The translations under genes and the position numbers were made by a program. From Frankiales bacterium (GTDB lineage: Bacteria; Actinomycetota; Actinomycetes; Mycobacteriales; SCTD01), in the NCBI GenBank assembly GCA_025465465.1, contig JAODND010000027.1, positions 1 through 51,304 of the forward strand: a stretch of DNA of 51,304 bases, written 5' to 3'. This document shows positions 1 through 7,207 of this stretch, piece after piece. The notes beneath the pieces are model-generated. The model did not search any database, had not been told where the DNA came from, and saw nothing but the letters and a program-made list of their open reading frames with translations. How positions within the stretch are numbered: the first letter of the stretch is position 1; each line of letters begins with the position of its first letter.

Positions 1-740
1 CCGAGCCGCAGCACGCGCGGCAGCAGCAGCCGGGCCCGGCTGCGGTCGGTCCGCGCCAGCCTGGCCAGTCGCGCACCCATGCCCTTGCCGTAGGCCCAGT
101 GCAGTCGCAAGGCCTGCGCGTCGTCGCGCCACTGGACATGCCAGGCCAGCGCGGTCGGCTCGAACCAGCCCAGGTGCCCGGCGAGCACCATGCGGTCGAC
201 GAGGTCGAGGTCCTCGGCGCTCGCGAACCACGTGGCGGGCCCGAGCCGCTCGTCGAACCCGCCCAGCTCCTCGAGCACCGCCCGCCGCACGCGCAGGTTG
301 CCGGCGATGCCAGGGTCGAGGGGACCGTGCCGATCCACCACGGTCGCCTGGCGATGGTCCGCCAGAGACACCGGTCGTTCATGCGGCAGCTCGTCCGGGT
401 GCTGCATGACGCCGCCGAGGACGAAGTCGGCCGCCGATGCGGCCAGGGCAGCTCGCCACCCGGGAGCGACCAGCACGTCGTCGTCGACGAACGCGACGTG
501 CTCGGTGGTCGCGGCCCGCCAGCCGAGGTTGCGCGCCCGTGATGTGCCGGGCTGGTCCGCCACCAGCACCTCGACGCCGAAGGGCGCCGCGACCCGGTGC
601 GCGGGATGCTGCGCCGGGCACGAGTCGACGACGAGCAGCCGGTCGTCGCGGCCGAGCTCGGCGGTCAGCGCGGTGAGGCTGCGACGCAGCAGCTCGGGCC
701 GGTCGCGGGTGGGGATGACGATCGTGAGCGCGTCAGCCAC
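1..740 (-). CDS. Family 2 glycosyltransferase (C-terminus cut by window edge)
   Basis: This gene adds a sugar from a nucleotide donor to a growing surface glycan on the cytoplasmic side. The N-terminus reads ALTIVIPTRDRPELLRR, the GT-A opening. It is followed by a VAFVDDD metal/nucleotide motif and an EDLDLVDR segment in the acceptor half, as in GT2 enzymes. The start is the GTG at 738-740, which overlaps the stop of the upstream GT4 gene by 8 bases, so the two are translationally coupled. It is clearly paralogous to the GT2 at 1869-2738, sharing the PTRDRPE opening, FDERLGP and GWFEP motifs. The stop lies outside the window. Family is sure; donor and linkage cannot be told. Confidence 0.85.
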   Translation of the reverse strand, partial: MADALTIVIPTRDRPELLRRSLTALTAELGRDDRLLVVDSCPAQHPAHRVAAPFGVEVLVADQPGTSRARNLGWRAATTEHVAFVDDDVLVAPGWRAALAASAADFVLGGVMQHPDELPHERPVSLADHRQATVVDRHGPLDPGIAGNLRVRRAVLEELGGFDERLGPATWFASAEDLDLVDRMVLAGHLGWFEPTALAWHVQWRDDAQALRLHWAYGKGMGARLARLARTDRSRARLLLPRVLRL

Positions 741-1872
741 GCGCCACCTCTTCCATCACGTCGTCGACCCTGGCGACGAACGCGTCCCAGCTGAACTCCG
801 CGGCGCGCGCCACCGCAGCCGCACTCATCCCTGACGGCGCGCGGTTCTCGAGCACCTCGAGGACACGGTCGGCGAAGCGGTCGGGGTCGCGCGGCTCGAG
901 CCAGCCGGTGACCCCCGGCACCACGGTCTCCCGCGGCCCGCCGCTGTCGACGGCAAGCACCGGCACCCCACTGGCCATCGCCTCCAGCGGCACGATGCCG
1001 AAGTCCTCGTTGCGGGCCGTGAAGAGCAGCAGTGCGCAGGTCCGGTACAGCTCGGAGAGCCGGGCGTCGGTCGGGTCGACCTCGAACGTCACGTCGAGGC
1101 CGACAGCCAGGGACCGCAGCTCCGCCAGATATGGCCTGCTCTTGTCGTCGACGGCGCCCGCGACGACCAGGCGTACCTGCTTTCCCTTGCCCTGCAAGGA
1201 TTCCAGCGTCTCCAGGGCCAGCGTCACGTCCTTCTGCCACATGATGCGGCCTGCCACCAGCAGGAACGGTTCGCGCGGACCGGTGCCGGCAGGGAAGCGG
1301 CTCAGGTCGACGCCGGGATGCAGCACCTCGACAGGGCCGGACGGTACGAGACCGGCCGCGGCGATCCGCCGCCGGGTCTCCTCCGAATTGGCCAGCACGT
1401 GCCGGTAGGCCCGCCAGGCCCGGCGGTCCACCGCCTCGAACGCGGCACCCAGCGCACCGAGCCCGGCGCGACGCACGGGCGAGCTCCCGACCAGCGCGGC
1501 TCGGGTCGCCGGGTCGTGCAGGATCTTCAACGGGGTGTGGCAGTAGGCCGCCACCGGGACGGGCGAACGAGGTGCCACCAGGTCACCCAGACCCTCGGAC
1601 GACACCAGCAGGGCCCCGGCGCCGTCGAGGGGCAGGCGGCACCGCCCGATGCGCCAGGCGGCCTGGGCGAGCGGGGCCAGCGACCGCCGCACCGACACGG
1701 GCGGGGCGAGCTGGACGACGTGCGCGGCCCGGAGCTCGGGATAGGTCGCGTCGGGCTCGTGGTGGTGGGTGAGCAGCAGCCAGTCGTGCCGCGACCGGGA
1801 CAGCAGCTCGACGAACGACCTCTCGATCCCGCTCGTGAGATAGATCCAGGGGTGGTAGAGCGCGACCTTCAC
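733..1872 (-). CDS. GT4-family glycosyltransferase (GT-B fold)
   Basis: A 379-residue retaining-type glycosyltransferase with the two Rossmann halves of the GT-B fold. The N-terminal half begins VKVALYHPWIYLTSGIERS. The C-terminal half starts near FLLVAGRIMWQKDV and carries the donor-binding E-x7-E motif in ARNEDFGIVPLEAMASG. The open frame continues far upstream, but the convincing start is the GTG at 1870-1872, because the protein begins there with the first beta strand and it overlaps the preceding GT2 stop by 4 bases (GTGA). It is sandwiched between two paralogous GT2 genes, so all three probably act on the same repeat unit. Donor unknown. Confidence 0.88.
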   Translation of the reverse strand: MKVALYHPWIYLTSGIERSFVELLSRSRHDWLLLTHHHEPDATYPELRAAHVVQLAPPVSVRRSLAPLAQAAWRIGRCRLPLDGAGALLVSSEGLGDLVAPRSPVPVAAYCHTPLKILHDPATRAALVGSSPVRRAGLGALGAAFEAVDRRAWRAYRHVLANSEETRRRIAAAGLVPSGPVEVLHPGVDLSRFPAGTGPREPFLLVAGRIMWQKDVTLALETLESLQGKGKQVRLVVAGAVDDKSRPYLAELRSLAVGLDVTFEVDPTDARLSELYRTCALLLFTARNEDFGIVPLEAMASGVPVLAVDSGGPRETVVPGVTGWLEPRDPDRFADRVLEVLENRAPSGMSAAAVARAAEFSWDAFVARVDDVMEEVARG

Positions 1873-2738
1873 CGGAGCACCACCGCACCGCGCACGACGC
1901 CGTGTGCGACACCGAGCAGCCGCACCAGCGCCAGTAGCGCCCCCAGCTCGTACCGCCGGCGGACGTCCCCGAGACCCGTCAGCACCGTGCCCGACCAGAC
2001 GTCGTCGCGGGCCACGGTCCGGGCCCTGGCGCGCTGGCCTCGGCGCCGGAGCAGCACCAGCCGGGCGCCGAGCCCGATGCCATAGCCGTGGTCGAGCGCC
2101 AGCAGCTGGCGACGGCTTCGCCACTGGTCGTGCACGGCGCGGGCGTCCGGCTCGAACCACCCGTCGTGACCGGTCGCCAGCAGCCGGTCGAGCAGGTCGA
2201 GGTCCTCCGCCGCCCTCGTCCACGTGCCCGGACCCAGCCGCTCGTCGAAGCCCCCGACCTGGTCGAGCGCCGACCGCCGTACGCCGAGGTTGGCGCTCGC
2301 GCCCAAGGTGCCGCGGGACGCCACGGTCAGGCGGGTCGGGACGGTCAGGGTCGTCACCGCCACGGGCCGCTCGCGGTCCTCCTGCCCGGCCGGCACGCCG
2401 ACGGCGCCTGCGACCCACGACGCTCCGGCCAGGGCGGCCGTCATGGCTGCCGCCCACCCGGGCAGCACCTCGACGTCGTCGTCGACGAAGGCGATCAGCT
2501 CGTGCCGGGCGGCGCGCCAGCCGGCGTTGCGGGCTCGCGCGGCGCCGGGCAACTCGCAGCGCAGCGCTCCGTCGATCCGGCTGCGCGAGGCGGAGTCGAC
2601 CACCAGCAGCTCGTCGTCCGGACGAAGGTCGGCGCGCAGCGCGGCGATGCACCGGGCGAGGTGCTCGGGGCGATCGCGGGTCGGCACCACGACCGTCAGC
2701 CCTCCTCGCCCGCGCACGCGCCCAGCCTGGCACCTCAC
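1869..2738 (-). CDS. Family 2 glycosyltransferase
   Basis: A 289-residue GT-A glycosyltransferase. It shows LTVVVPTRDRPEHLARC near the N-terminus, LIAFVDDDVEVLPGW (DDD metal site) in the middle, and FDERLGPGTW followed by EDLDLLDR toward the acceptor region. A later in-frame GTG (RVRGRGG...) would also leave the domain intact, so the exact start is uncertain by about 10 residues. It is the first gene of a three-gene minus-strand operon (2738 to below 1) and is divergent from the priming transferase at 2843. It is a close paralogue of the GT2 at 1-740, suggesting tandem duplication. No membrane helices are evident. Confidence 0.87.
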   Translation of the reverse strand: MRCQAGRVRGRGGLTVVVPTRDRPEHLARCIAALRADLRPDDELLVVDSASRSRIDGALRCELPGAARARNAGWRAARHELIAFVDDDVEVLPGWAAAMTAALAGASWVAGAVGVPAGQEDRERPVAVTTLTVPTRLTVASRGTLGASANLGVRRSALDQVGGFDERLGPGTWTRAAEDLDLLDRLLATGHDGWFEPDARAVHDQWRSRRQLLALDHGYGIGLGARLVLLRRRGQRARARTVARDDVWSGTVLTGLGDVRRRYELGALLALVRLLGVAHGVVRGAVVLR

Positions 2739-2786
2739 CGGCGACCGTCACGAAAGCGCCGCGCGGTCGTTGCTCTGGACAAGCGG

Positions 2787-2826
2787 TTGCGAGGCGACCC
2801 GCATCGGTACGTTGTCCCCTAGGGGA
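2787..2826 (+). promoter_or_regulatory. Candidate promoter with palindromic operator for the priming transferase
   Basis: TTGCGA (2787-2792) and TACGTT (2808-2813) make a plausible -35/-10 pair, although the 15-base spacer is short. A perfect 12-base palindrome, TCCCCTAGGGGA (2815-2826), sits where transcription would start (about 2820). A repressor binding there would block initiation. A GGAGGCGAGG ribosome site follows at 2831-2840, just before the GTG at 2843. The palindrome is directly visible; promoter function and a repressor are inferred. Confidence 0.4.
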
Positions 2827-2842
2827 GGTCGGAGGCGAGGAC

Positions 2843-4309
2843 GTGACCCAGCAGGCGGAGCAGGGCTTCGGCAGGGCCCGAGGCCTGGTCGACAGGGCTC
2901 CCGCCGTGCTGGAGCCGACCGTCGTCGCACCCCGCACGCTGCGCCCCTCCTGGGAGCGTCAGTATGCCGGCTTCATGCCGCTTGGCGACCTCGGCATCAC
3001 GGTCGTGATCGCGTTGCTCTGCGGGCGGCTGCCGTGGGTCGACACCTCGGTCGCACTCATCCTCGCTGTCTCCTGGCTGGTCCCCCTCGCGGTGGGCGGC
3101 GCGTACGAGTCGCGGGTGCTCGGCCAGGGCTCCGACGAGTACAAGCGCGTGCTCTCCGCCTCCTGGCAGTACGCCGCGCTGCTCGGCCTCGTCGCCTACG
3201 CCGTCGGTGACGAGAGCGTGCGGGGCTGCCTGTTCGTCGTCCTCCCCGTCGGCACGACCGGGCTGCTGCTCGGCCGCCAGACCGTGCGGCGTTTCGTGTG
3301 GGCCCGCCGTCGGCAGGGCTTTGCCCTGCACCGCCTCGTGGTCGTCGGCCCGGCGTTCACCGCCGCGGACCTCATCCGTGAGGTGCAGGGCCGCGACGAC
3401 ACCGGCTTCACGGTCGTGGGGGTCTGCACCGCGGGCGTCGCCGACGACGGCATGACCGATGACCTGCCCTCCTCCTGGCAGTTCCAGGACGTCATGGAGA
3501 CCGTCGGCCGCACCCGCGCCGACACCGTCGCTGTCGTCGGCAGTGCCGAGATGCCACAGGGCTTCGTCCGCCGGCTGGCCTGGCAGCTCGAGGGCACCGG
3601 CGTCGACCTCATGGTGAGTCCGGCCATCACGGACATCGCCGGCCCGCGCATCCACGTGCGGCCCGTGGCGAACATGTCGATGCTCTACGTCGAGGCGCCG
3701 CGCTTCACGGGTGCCTCCCGGGTGCTGAAGAACGCCAGCGACCGGCTCGCCGCGGGCCTGCTCCTCGTCCTGCTGTCGCCGCTGCTCATGCTGGTCTCGC
3801 TCGCGGTCGTGCTCGACAGCCGCGGCGGGGTCTTCTTCCGCCAGGAGCGACTCGGTCTCGGTGGCGAGTCCTTCTCCATCTGGAAGTTCCGCACGATGCA
3901 CGTCGCGGCGGAGGGGCGCCGCGCAGAGCTCGACGAGCTCAACGAGGCCGACGGCGGGCTGTTCAAGATGCGCCGCGACCCCCGCGTCACCCGGGTGGGT
4001 GCGTTCCTGCGGCGCTGGTCGATCGATGAGCTCCCGCAGCTGCTGAATGTGCTGTCCGGTCAGATGTCGCTGATCGGGCCACGCCCGCTGCCGATCACCC
4101 TCGAGGACTTCGCGGGTGACGAGCATCGCCGGCTGCTGGTGCGGCCCGGGATGACCGGGCTGTGGCAGGTCAGCGGACGCTCGGACCTGTCCTGGGACGA
4201 GAGCGTGCGGCTGGACCTCTACTACGTGGAGAACTGGTCGCTGGCCGTCGACGCCGTCATCTTGCTGCGGACCGTCATCGCCGTGGTGCGTCGGCAAGGC
4301 GCCTACTGA
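2843..4309 (+). CDS. Polyprenyl glycosylphosphotransferase (WbaP/CpsE-type priming enzyme)
   Basis: This enzyme starts glycan assembly by moving a sugar-1-phosphate from a UDP-sugar to undecaprenyl (or decaprenyl) phosphate at the inner face of the membrane. The 488-residue protein has hydrophobic helices in the N-terminal third and a central Rossmann-like stretch (LHRLVVVGPAFTAADL). A further helix (LLLVLLSPLLMLVSLAVV) precedes the catalytic bacterial-sugar-transferase domain. That domain has FRQERLGLGG, FKMRRDPRVTRVG, SIDELPQLLNVL and LIGPRPLP. The frame is open far upstream. GTG 2843 is chosen because it has a good GGAGG-like ribosome site and because upstream codons overlap the divergent GT2. 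It defines this locus as a lipid-linked polysaccharide pathway. Sugar specificity is not readable. Confidence 0.92.
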   Translation: MTQQAEQGFGRARGLVDRAPAVLEPTVVAPRTLRPSWERQYAGFMPLGDLGITVVIALLCGRLPWVDTSVALILAVSWLVPLAVGGAYESRVLGQGSDEYKRVLSASWQYAALLGLVAYAVGDESVRGCLFVVLPVGTTGLLLGRQTVRRFVWARRRQGFALHRLVVVGPAFTAADLIREVQGRDDTGFTVVGVCTAGVADDGMTDDLPSSWQFQDVMETVGRTRADTVAVVGSAEMPQGFVRRLAWQLEGTGVDLMVSPAITDIAGPRIHVRPVANMSMLYVEAPRFTGASRVLKNASDRLAAGLLLVLLSPLLMLVSLAVVLDSRGGVFFRQERLGLGGESFSIWKFRTMHVAAEGRRAELDELNEADGGLFKMRRDPRVTRVGAFLRRWSIDELPQLLNVLSGQMSLIGPRPLPITLEDFAGDEHRRLLVRPGMTGLWQVSGRSDLSWDESVRLDLYYVENWSLAVDAVILLRTVIAVVRRQGAY

Positions 4310-4313
4310 CGCT

Positions 4314-4327
4314 CCCCGGATTCGGGG
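4314..4327 (+). terminator. Possible short terminator hairpin after the priming transferase
   Basis: CCCCG-GATT-CGGGG forms a 5-bp GC stem with a 4-base loop 4 bases after the stop codon, with no T tract. It separates the transferase from the next gene, which has its own promoter at 4339. Weak evidence. Confidence 0.3.
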
Positions 4328-4338
4328 CCGGAAGTTGC

Positions 4339-4344
4339 TAGCGT
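4339..4344 (+). promoter_or_regulatory. Leaderless-type -10 box of the Wzz-like gene
   Basis: TAGCGT fits the actinobacterial -10 consensus TANNNT and ends 6 bases before the GTG at 4351, with no Shine-Dalgarno sequence between. The same layout is seen before 5612, 7208 and 24047. This suggests a transcript starting at or next to the start codon. No clear -35 is seen. Confidence 0.5.
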
Positions 4345-4350
4345 CCTCTC

Positions 4351-5262
4351 GTGCCCGACGAGCCCGAGGACAGCGCTGACCCGACCGCGCCTGTCGCGCC
4401 GACCGAGCAGGCACCCGCGCCAGCGGTGAAGCGGCCGCCGGTGGCCGCGCCTGTCAAGGCGCCCGCCAAGAAGGCGCCCGCCAAGCCGGCTGCTGCCAAG
4501 AAGGCGCCCGCCAAGACGCCGGTCAAGCGCACCGTCAAGAAGGTGGCAGTCCCCGACCAGGGCGGCCGCCCCGCGACCACCCCGTGGCCCGTCGCGCAGC
4601 GGCCGGTGCCGCCGAAGACGCCGCGCGCGGCGACCGTACCCTCCCTCGCACCTGCTCCCCCGGCCGTCGAGCCTGGCCGCGAACGGGACGGCGTGGCCCG
4701 CTTCCTGGTCGCGGTGGCGGTGCTCCTCCTGGCCGCAGCGGCCGGGCTGGGAGCCGCGGCGTTCGTCGAGCATCGTGACACCGCATACCGCGCGTCGGTC
4801 GTGGTGCGCCTCGACCCCGGGCCCGCCCCGGCGCTCGCCACCGACCAGACCCTCAGCGCGGGCGGCACGACCTATCTGCGCCTCGCGGCGACGCACGAGT
4901 TCACCCTGAACGCTGCGATGCATGCGGGCCTCGCGACCTCGGTCGTCAAGGGCGACGTGCAGACGCACCAGCGGGCACCTCGGCAGATCGAGCTCGACGC
5001 CTTCGCGAAGACCGGCAAGGAGGCGGAGGAGCTCGCCACCGGTGCGGGGGACGCGTTCATCGAGCTCGTCAACCTCAACGAGGCCGTGACCCAGACGTCG
5101 GCAGGAGACCGGCTGCTCGCTGCGGTGGTCACTCCTCCCGGCGGGGTGTCCAAGACGGCACCGAAGGACCGCAACGCCTGGATCGCCGGGGGACTGGCCG
5201 CAGGAGCGGTCGTCGTCCTGGCCGGTCTGGCTCTGCTGCTGAGGCGCACCCGACGCGCGTAG
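4351..5262 (+). CDS. Wzz-like chain-length determinant protein with Lys/Ala/Pro-rich cytoplasmic tail
   Basis: A 303-residue protein with the two-helix topology of polysaccharide co-polymerases. TM1 is about 117-138 (FLVAVAVLLLAAAAGLGAAA), followed by an extracytoplasmic domain of about 140 residues, and TM2 is about 277-297 ending in RRTRRA. It would modulate polymer length with the polymerase at 18892 or the exporter. The first 110 residues are low-complexity and basic, with repeated KKAPAK/PAKKAPAK units resembling histone-H1-like tails. Such a tail is unusual on a Wzz protein. There is no kinase domain; the separate Wzz/BY-kinase at 24047 has one. The start is the GTG at 4351, 6 bases after a TAGCGT -10 box. 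Function is inferred from topology, because similarity is only general. Confidence 0.6.
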   Translation: MPDEPEDSADPTAPVAPTEQAPAPAVKRPPVAAPVKAPAKKAPAKPAAAKKAPAKTPVKRTVKKVAVPDQGGRPATTPWPVAQRPVPPKTPRAATVPSLAPAPPAVEPGRERDGVARFLVAVAVLLLAAAAGLGAAAFVEHRDTAYRASVVVRLDPGPAPALATDQTLSAGGTTYLRLAATHEFTLNAAMHAGLATSVVKGDVQTHQRAPRQIELDAFAKTGKEAEELATGAGDAFIELVNLNEAVTQTSAGDRLLAAVVTPPGGVSKTAPKDRNAWIAGGLAAGAVVVLAGLALLLRRTRRA

Positions 5263-5363
5263 GAAATTTCTTCGCGCGTCAGCGCGAGGTTCGCCAGGCA
5301 CCCCCGTTGTGAAGAGCGAGACGGGGTTGACGAGCTGGGTCCGAGGCCCCGTTGGCTTGGCCC

Positions 5364-5403
5364 GGTGGCCCGTCCTCCCTGCTGGGTGGGAGGACGGGTC
5401 ACC
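5364..5403. terminator. Strong 16-bp stem hairpin (bidirectional terminator)
   Basis: GGTGG plus CCCGTCCTCCC (5364-5379) pairs with GGGAGGACGGG plus TCACC (5388-5403) across an 8-base loop, with only one G-T pair. It lies between the convergently transcribed Wzz-like gene (stop 5262) and tRNA-Gly (3' end 5480). It can therefore stop both transcripts. It lacks a T-run, as is common for actinobacterial terminators. Confidence 0.7.
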
Positions 5404-5479
5404 GTTGCGCCCTGTGACGGTCGCCCCATCCGATGCGGCCCTTGACCTGGGGGCTTGCACGGTCAGGGGCGGTGCGGAG

Positions 5480-5553
5480 TGGAGCGGGCGACGAGAATCG
5501 AACTCGCACTGTCAGCTTGGGAAGCTGATGTTCTACCATTGAACTACGCCCGC
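5480..5553 (-). tRNA. tRNA-Gly(CCC)
   Basis: The minus strand folds into a full cloverleaf. The acceptor stem is GCGGGCG/CGCCCGC, the D arm GTTC...GAAC, and the anticodon stem TCAGC/GCTGA. The loop is TTCCCAA, giving anticodon CCC for GGG codons. The T arm contains GTTCGATTC. The discriminator is T and the 3' CCA is encoded (5480-5482). It closely resembles bacterial glyU-type tRNAs. It is divergent from dcd and has a TATGCT -10 box just upstream. No integrase or att-like direct repeat accompanies it. Confidence 0.97.
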
Positions 5554-5564
5554 GGGACCGTCAG

Positions 5565-5570
5565 AGCATA
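5565..5570 (-). promoter_or_regulatory. -10 box of the tRNA-Gly promoter
   Basis: Read on the minus strand this is TATGCT, 11 bases before the mature tRNA 5' end, which would leave a 5' leader of only a few bases. No good -35 was found at 16-18 bases upstream. It lies back to back with the dcd promoter. Confidence 0.5.
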
Positions 5571-5599
5571 GACGGACGCGGGCCTCGCTGTTGCTTGGC

Positions 5600-5605
5600 T
5601 AGGCT
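5600..5605 (+). promoter_or_regulatory. Leaderless-type -10 box of dcd
   Basis: TAGGCT (TANNNT) ends 6 bases before the GTG start of dcd, with no ribosome-binding site. The distance is the same as at the Wzz-like gene at 4351, consistent with leaderless initiation. Confidence 0.55.
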
Positions 5606-5611
5606 CCCCGC

Positions 5612-6190
5612 GTGCTGCTCTCCGACCGCGATCTCAAGGCCGCCATCGAGGCCGGCAGGCTCGGCCTCACACCCTTCGACGAGGCGATGATCCAGCCGAG
5701 CAGCATCGACGTGCGGCTGGACCGCTACTTCCGGGTGTTCGCCAACCACCGCTACACGCACATCGACCCGTCCGAGCAGCAGGACGACCTCACGGTGGCT
5801 GTCGAACCGGACGGCGACGACCCGTTCATCCTCCACCCGGGCGAGTTCGTGCTCGGTTCGACGCTCGAGGTCATCAGCCTCGGAGACGACCTGGCGTCGA
5901 GGCTCGAGGGGAAGAGCTCCCTCGGCCGGCTGGGGCTGCTGACCCACTCCACCGCAGGGTTCATCGACCCTGGGTTCACCGGGCACGTGACGCTCGAGCT
6001 GAGCAACGTCGCGAACCTGCCCATCAAGCTCTACCCCGGCATGAAGATCGGCCAGATCTGCGTCCTGCAGCTGTCGTCGCCGTCCGAGCACCCCTACGGC
6101 TCGTCCATCTACGGCAGCCGCTACCAGGACCAGCGCGGCCCGACACCCTCGCGGTCCTATCTGCGGTTCAACCGCGCCGACACGACCTGA
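5612..6190 (+). CDS. dcd: dCTP deaminase (probably bifunctional dCTP deaminase/dUTPase)
   Basis: This is a cytoplasmic trimeric enzyme of pyrimidine deoxynucleotide synthesis that converts dCTP toward dUTP/dUMP for thymidylate. The 192-residue protein shows the family blocks in order: [12 protein letters not shown] at the start, [21 protein letters not shown], the active-site segment [20 protein letters not shown], and [17 protein letters not shown] with the catalytic glutamate. The C-terminus has SEHPYGSS and GPTPSRSY for nucleotide closure. Overall it resembles the mycobacterial Dcd, which both deaminates dCTP and hydrolyses dUTP, so bifunctionality is likely but inferred. It is a single housekeeping gene inside the glycan locus and converges on a methyltransferase with a 3-base gap. 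Confidence 0.96.
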   Translation: MLLSDRDLKAAIEAGRLGLTPFDEAMIQPSSIDVRLDRYFRVFANHRYTHIDPSEQQDDLTVAVEPDGDDPFILHPGEFVLGSTLEVISLGDDLASRLEGKSSLGRLGLLTHSTAGFIDPGFTGHVTLELSNVANLPIKLYPGMKIGQICVLQLSSPSEHPYGSSIYGSRYQDQRGPTPSRSYLRFNRADTT

Positions 6191-6193
6191 GCC

Positions 6194-6838
6194 TCAGGAG
6201 CGGATCGACACCAGCGACTTGGTGAGGCCGCCGGCCCGCTCGCGCCAGAGCTCCGCGTCGGGGAACAGCGCTGACATCTCGGTGGCTCCGACCAGCTCGA
6301 CCTCGAGCACCAGCTTGAGGGCCTTTCGCGGGTCCGGTTGGTAGCAGTGCCCGTGCTTCCAGCGGCGCGTGACCGCGACCCGGGCCGCCAGCGGCAGGAA
6401 CTGGAACCCGGGAAACAGCCAGTGCGGTTCCACGGGGAAGTAGCGGTAGGGAGTCTGGATCCAGAAGCGGGGGGCCGCTGTGTGCACCACCTTGGAGAAC
6501 TGCTGTCGACGGGCGGCGCCGCCGAGGTGCTCGAGCAGGCTGTTCGACACGACCAGGTCGAAGCCGGTCCCGTCGTAGGTGCAGGCGTCCGCCGCGACCG
6601 TCGTGATCCAGGGCTCGGCAACGTCGGGGGCCGTGAGGTTGACGGTCGTCACGGCAGCGGGCCGTATCGGTGCCGTGCGCCAGTAGGCGGGGGTGCCTCC
6701 GAGGTCGAGCACCCGGGCTGAGGCGAGATCCGGGAAGGACGCGTTGAAGCGCTCCCAACGCTTCGCGCGAGCCTTGCTCGAGGCCGACGTCGGGTTGTTG
6801 GTGTCGATGAGCACCGAGCGAAGGGACACCTGCAGCAT
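6194..6838 (-). CDS. Class I SAM-dependent methyltransferase
   Basis: A 214-residue protein with a Rossmann methyltransferase core. ARVLDLGGTPAYW is motif I (SAM glycine loop), VTTVNLTAP corresponds to strand 2, and FDLVVSNSLLEHLGG is motif IV with the post-motif helix. The C-terminal part contains RFWIQTPYRYFPVEPHW, a pattern seen in methyltransferases of surface-glycan loci. It could methylate a sugar of the polymer, but the substrate cannot be read from sequence. It is followed 15 bases upstream on the same strand by a small membrane protein gene and may be co-transcribed with it. Confidence 0.75.
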   Translation of the reverse strand: MLQVSLRSVLIDTNNPTSASSKARAKRWERFNASFPDLASARVLDLGGTPAYWRTAPIRPAAVTTVNLTAPDVAEPWITTVAADACTYDGTGFDLVVSNSLLEHLGGAARRQQFSKVVHTAAPRFWIQTPYRYFPVEPHWLFPGFQFLPLAARVAVTRRWKHGHCYQPDPRKALKLVLEVELVGATEMSALFPDAELWRERAGGLTKSLVSIRS

Positions 6839-6853
6839 CTTGGCAGACGGCCG

Positions 6854-7177
6854 TTACGGCTCCGAGCGAGTCAGCAGAGCGCGGACCCGGGACCGCTGTC
6901 CGGCGACCAGCCAGCCGGCCACGGCGACCGGGACCACGACGAGCAGGTCGGCAACGGTGACGCCATGCCGAGGTCCGAGGACGAGCAGGATGGGCCCCTC
7001 CATCGGCTTGTCGACGCGCAACCAGAGGGCAGCGACGCCGAGCAGGTTGGCGAGGATGCCGGCGCACATCAGGTCGTCCAGCCCGCCGCGCCGCACCTGG
7101 CCCGCGGCATAGCCGGACACCAGGAGCATGAGGAGCAGCCCGAGATCGGCGGCCAGGTTCGCGGACACGCCCCCCAT
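6854..7177 (-). CDS. Small three-helix membrane protein, function unknown
   Basis: A 107-residue hydrophobic protein with likely helices at about 8-25 ([18 protein letters not shown]), 38-52 ([15 protein letters not shown]) and 75-93 ([19 protein letters not shown]), and a basic C-terminal tail. No family was recognised. The ATG at 7175-7177 lies divergent to the epimerase at 7208. The 30-base gap holds an inverted repeat, GTCTA-CC-TAGAC. It precedes the methyltransferase on the same strand, so the two may form a small operon. Confidence 0.55.
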   Translation of the reverse strand: MGGVSANLAADLGLLLMLLVSGYAAGQVRRGGLDDLMCAGILANLLGVAALWLRVDKPMEGPILLVLGPRHGVTVADLLVVVPVAVAGWLVAGQRSRVRALLTRSEP

Positions 7178-7187
7178 TGTCGTGGCT

Positions 7188-7200
7188 GTCTACCTAGACT
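7188..7200 (+). promoter_or_regulatory. Leaderless -10 box of the epimerase gene within a small inverted repeat
   Basis: TAGACT (7195-7200) fits TANNNT and ends 7 bases before the ATG at 7208, with no ribosome site between. The box overlaps the inverted repeat GTCTA-CC-TAGAC (7188-7199), which is centred between two divergent genes. A regulator could bind there, but 5-bp arms are short and may be chance. Confidence 0.45.
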
Positions 7201-7207
7201 CGCCTGA

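Noticed and set aside
4420..4560. Direct repeats as CRISPR or transposon ends
   Set aside because: They are codon repeats for KKAPAK-type peptide units inside a gene, with no spacers or terminal inverted repeats.
5480..5553. tRNA-Gly as attachment site of an integrated element
   Set aside because: No integrase, no repeated tRNA 3' end and no mobile genes nearby; the neighbours are housekeeping and glycan genes.
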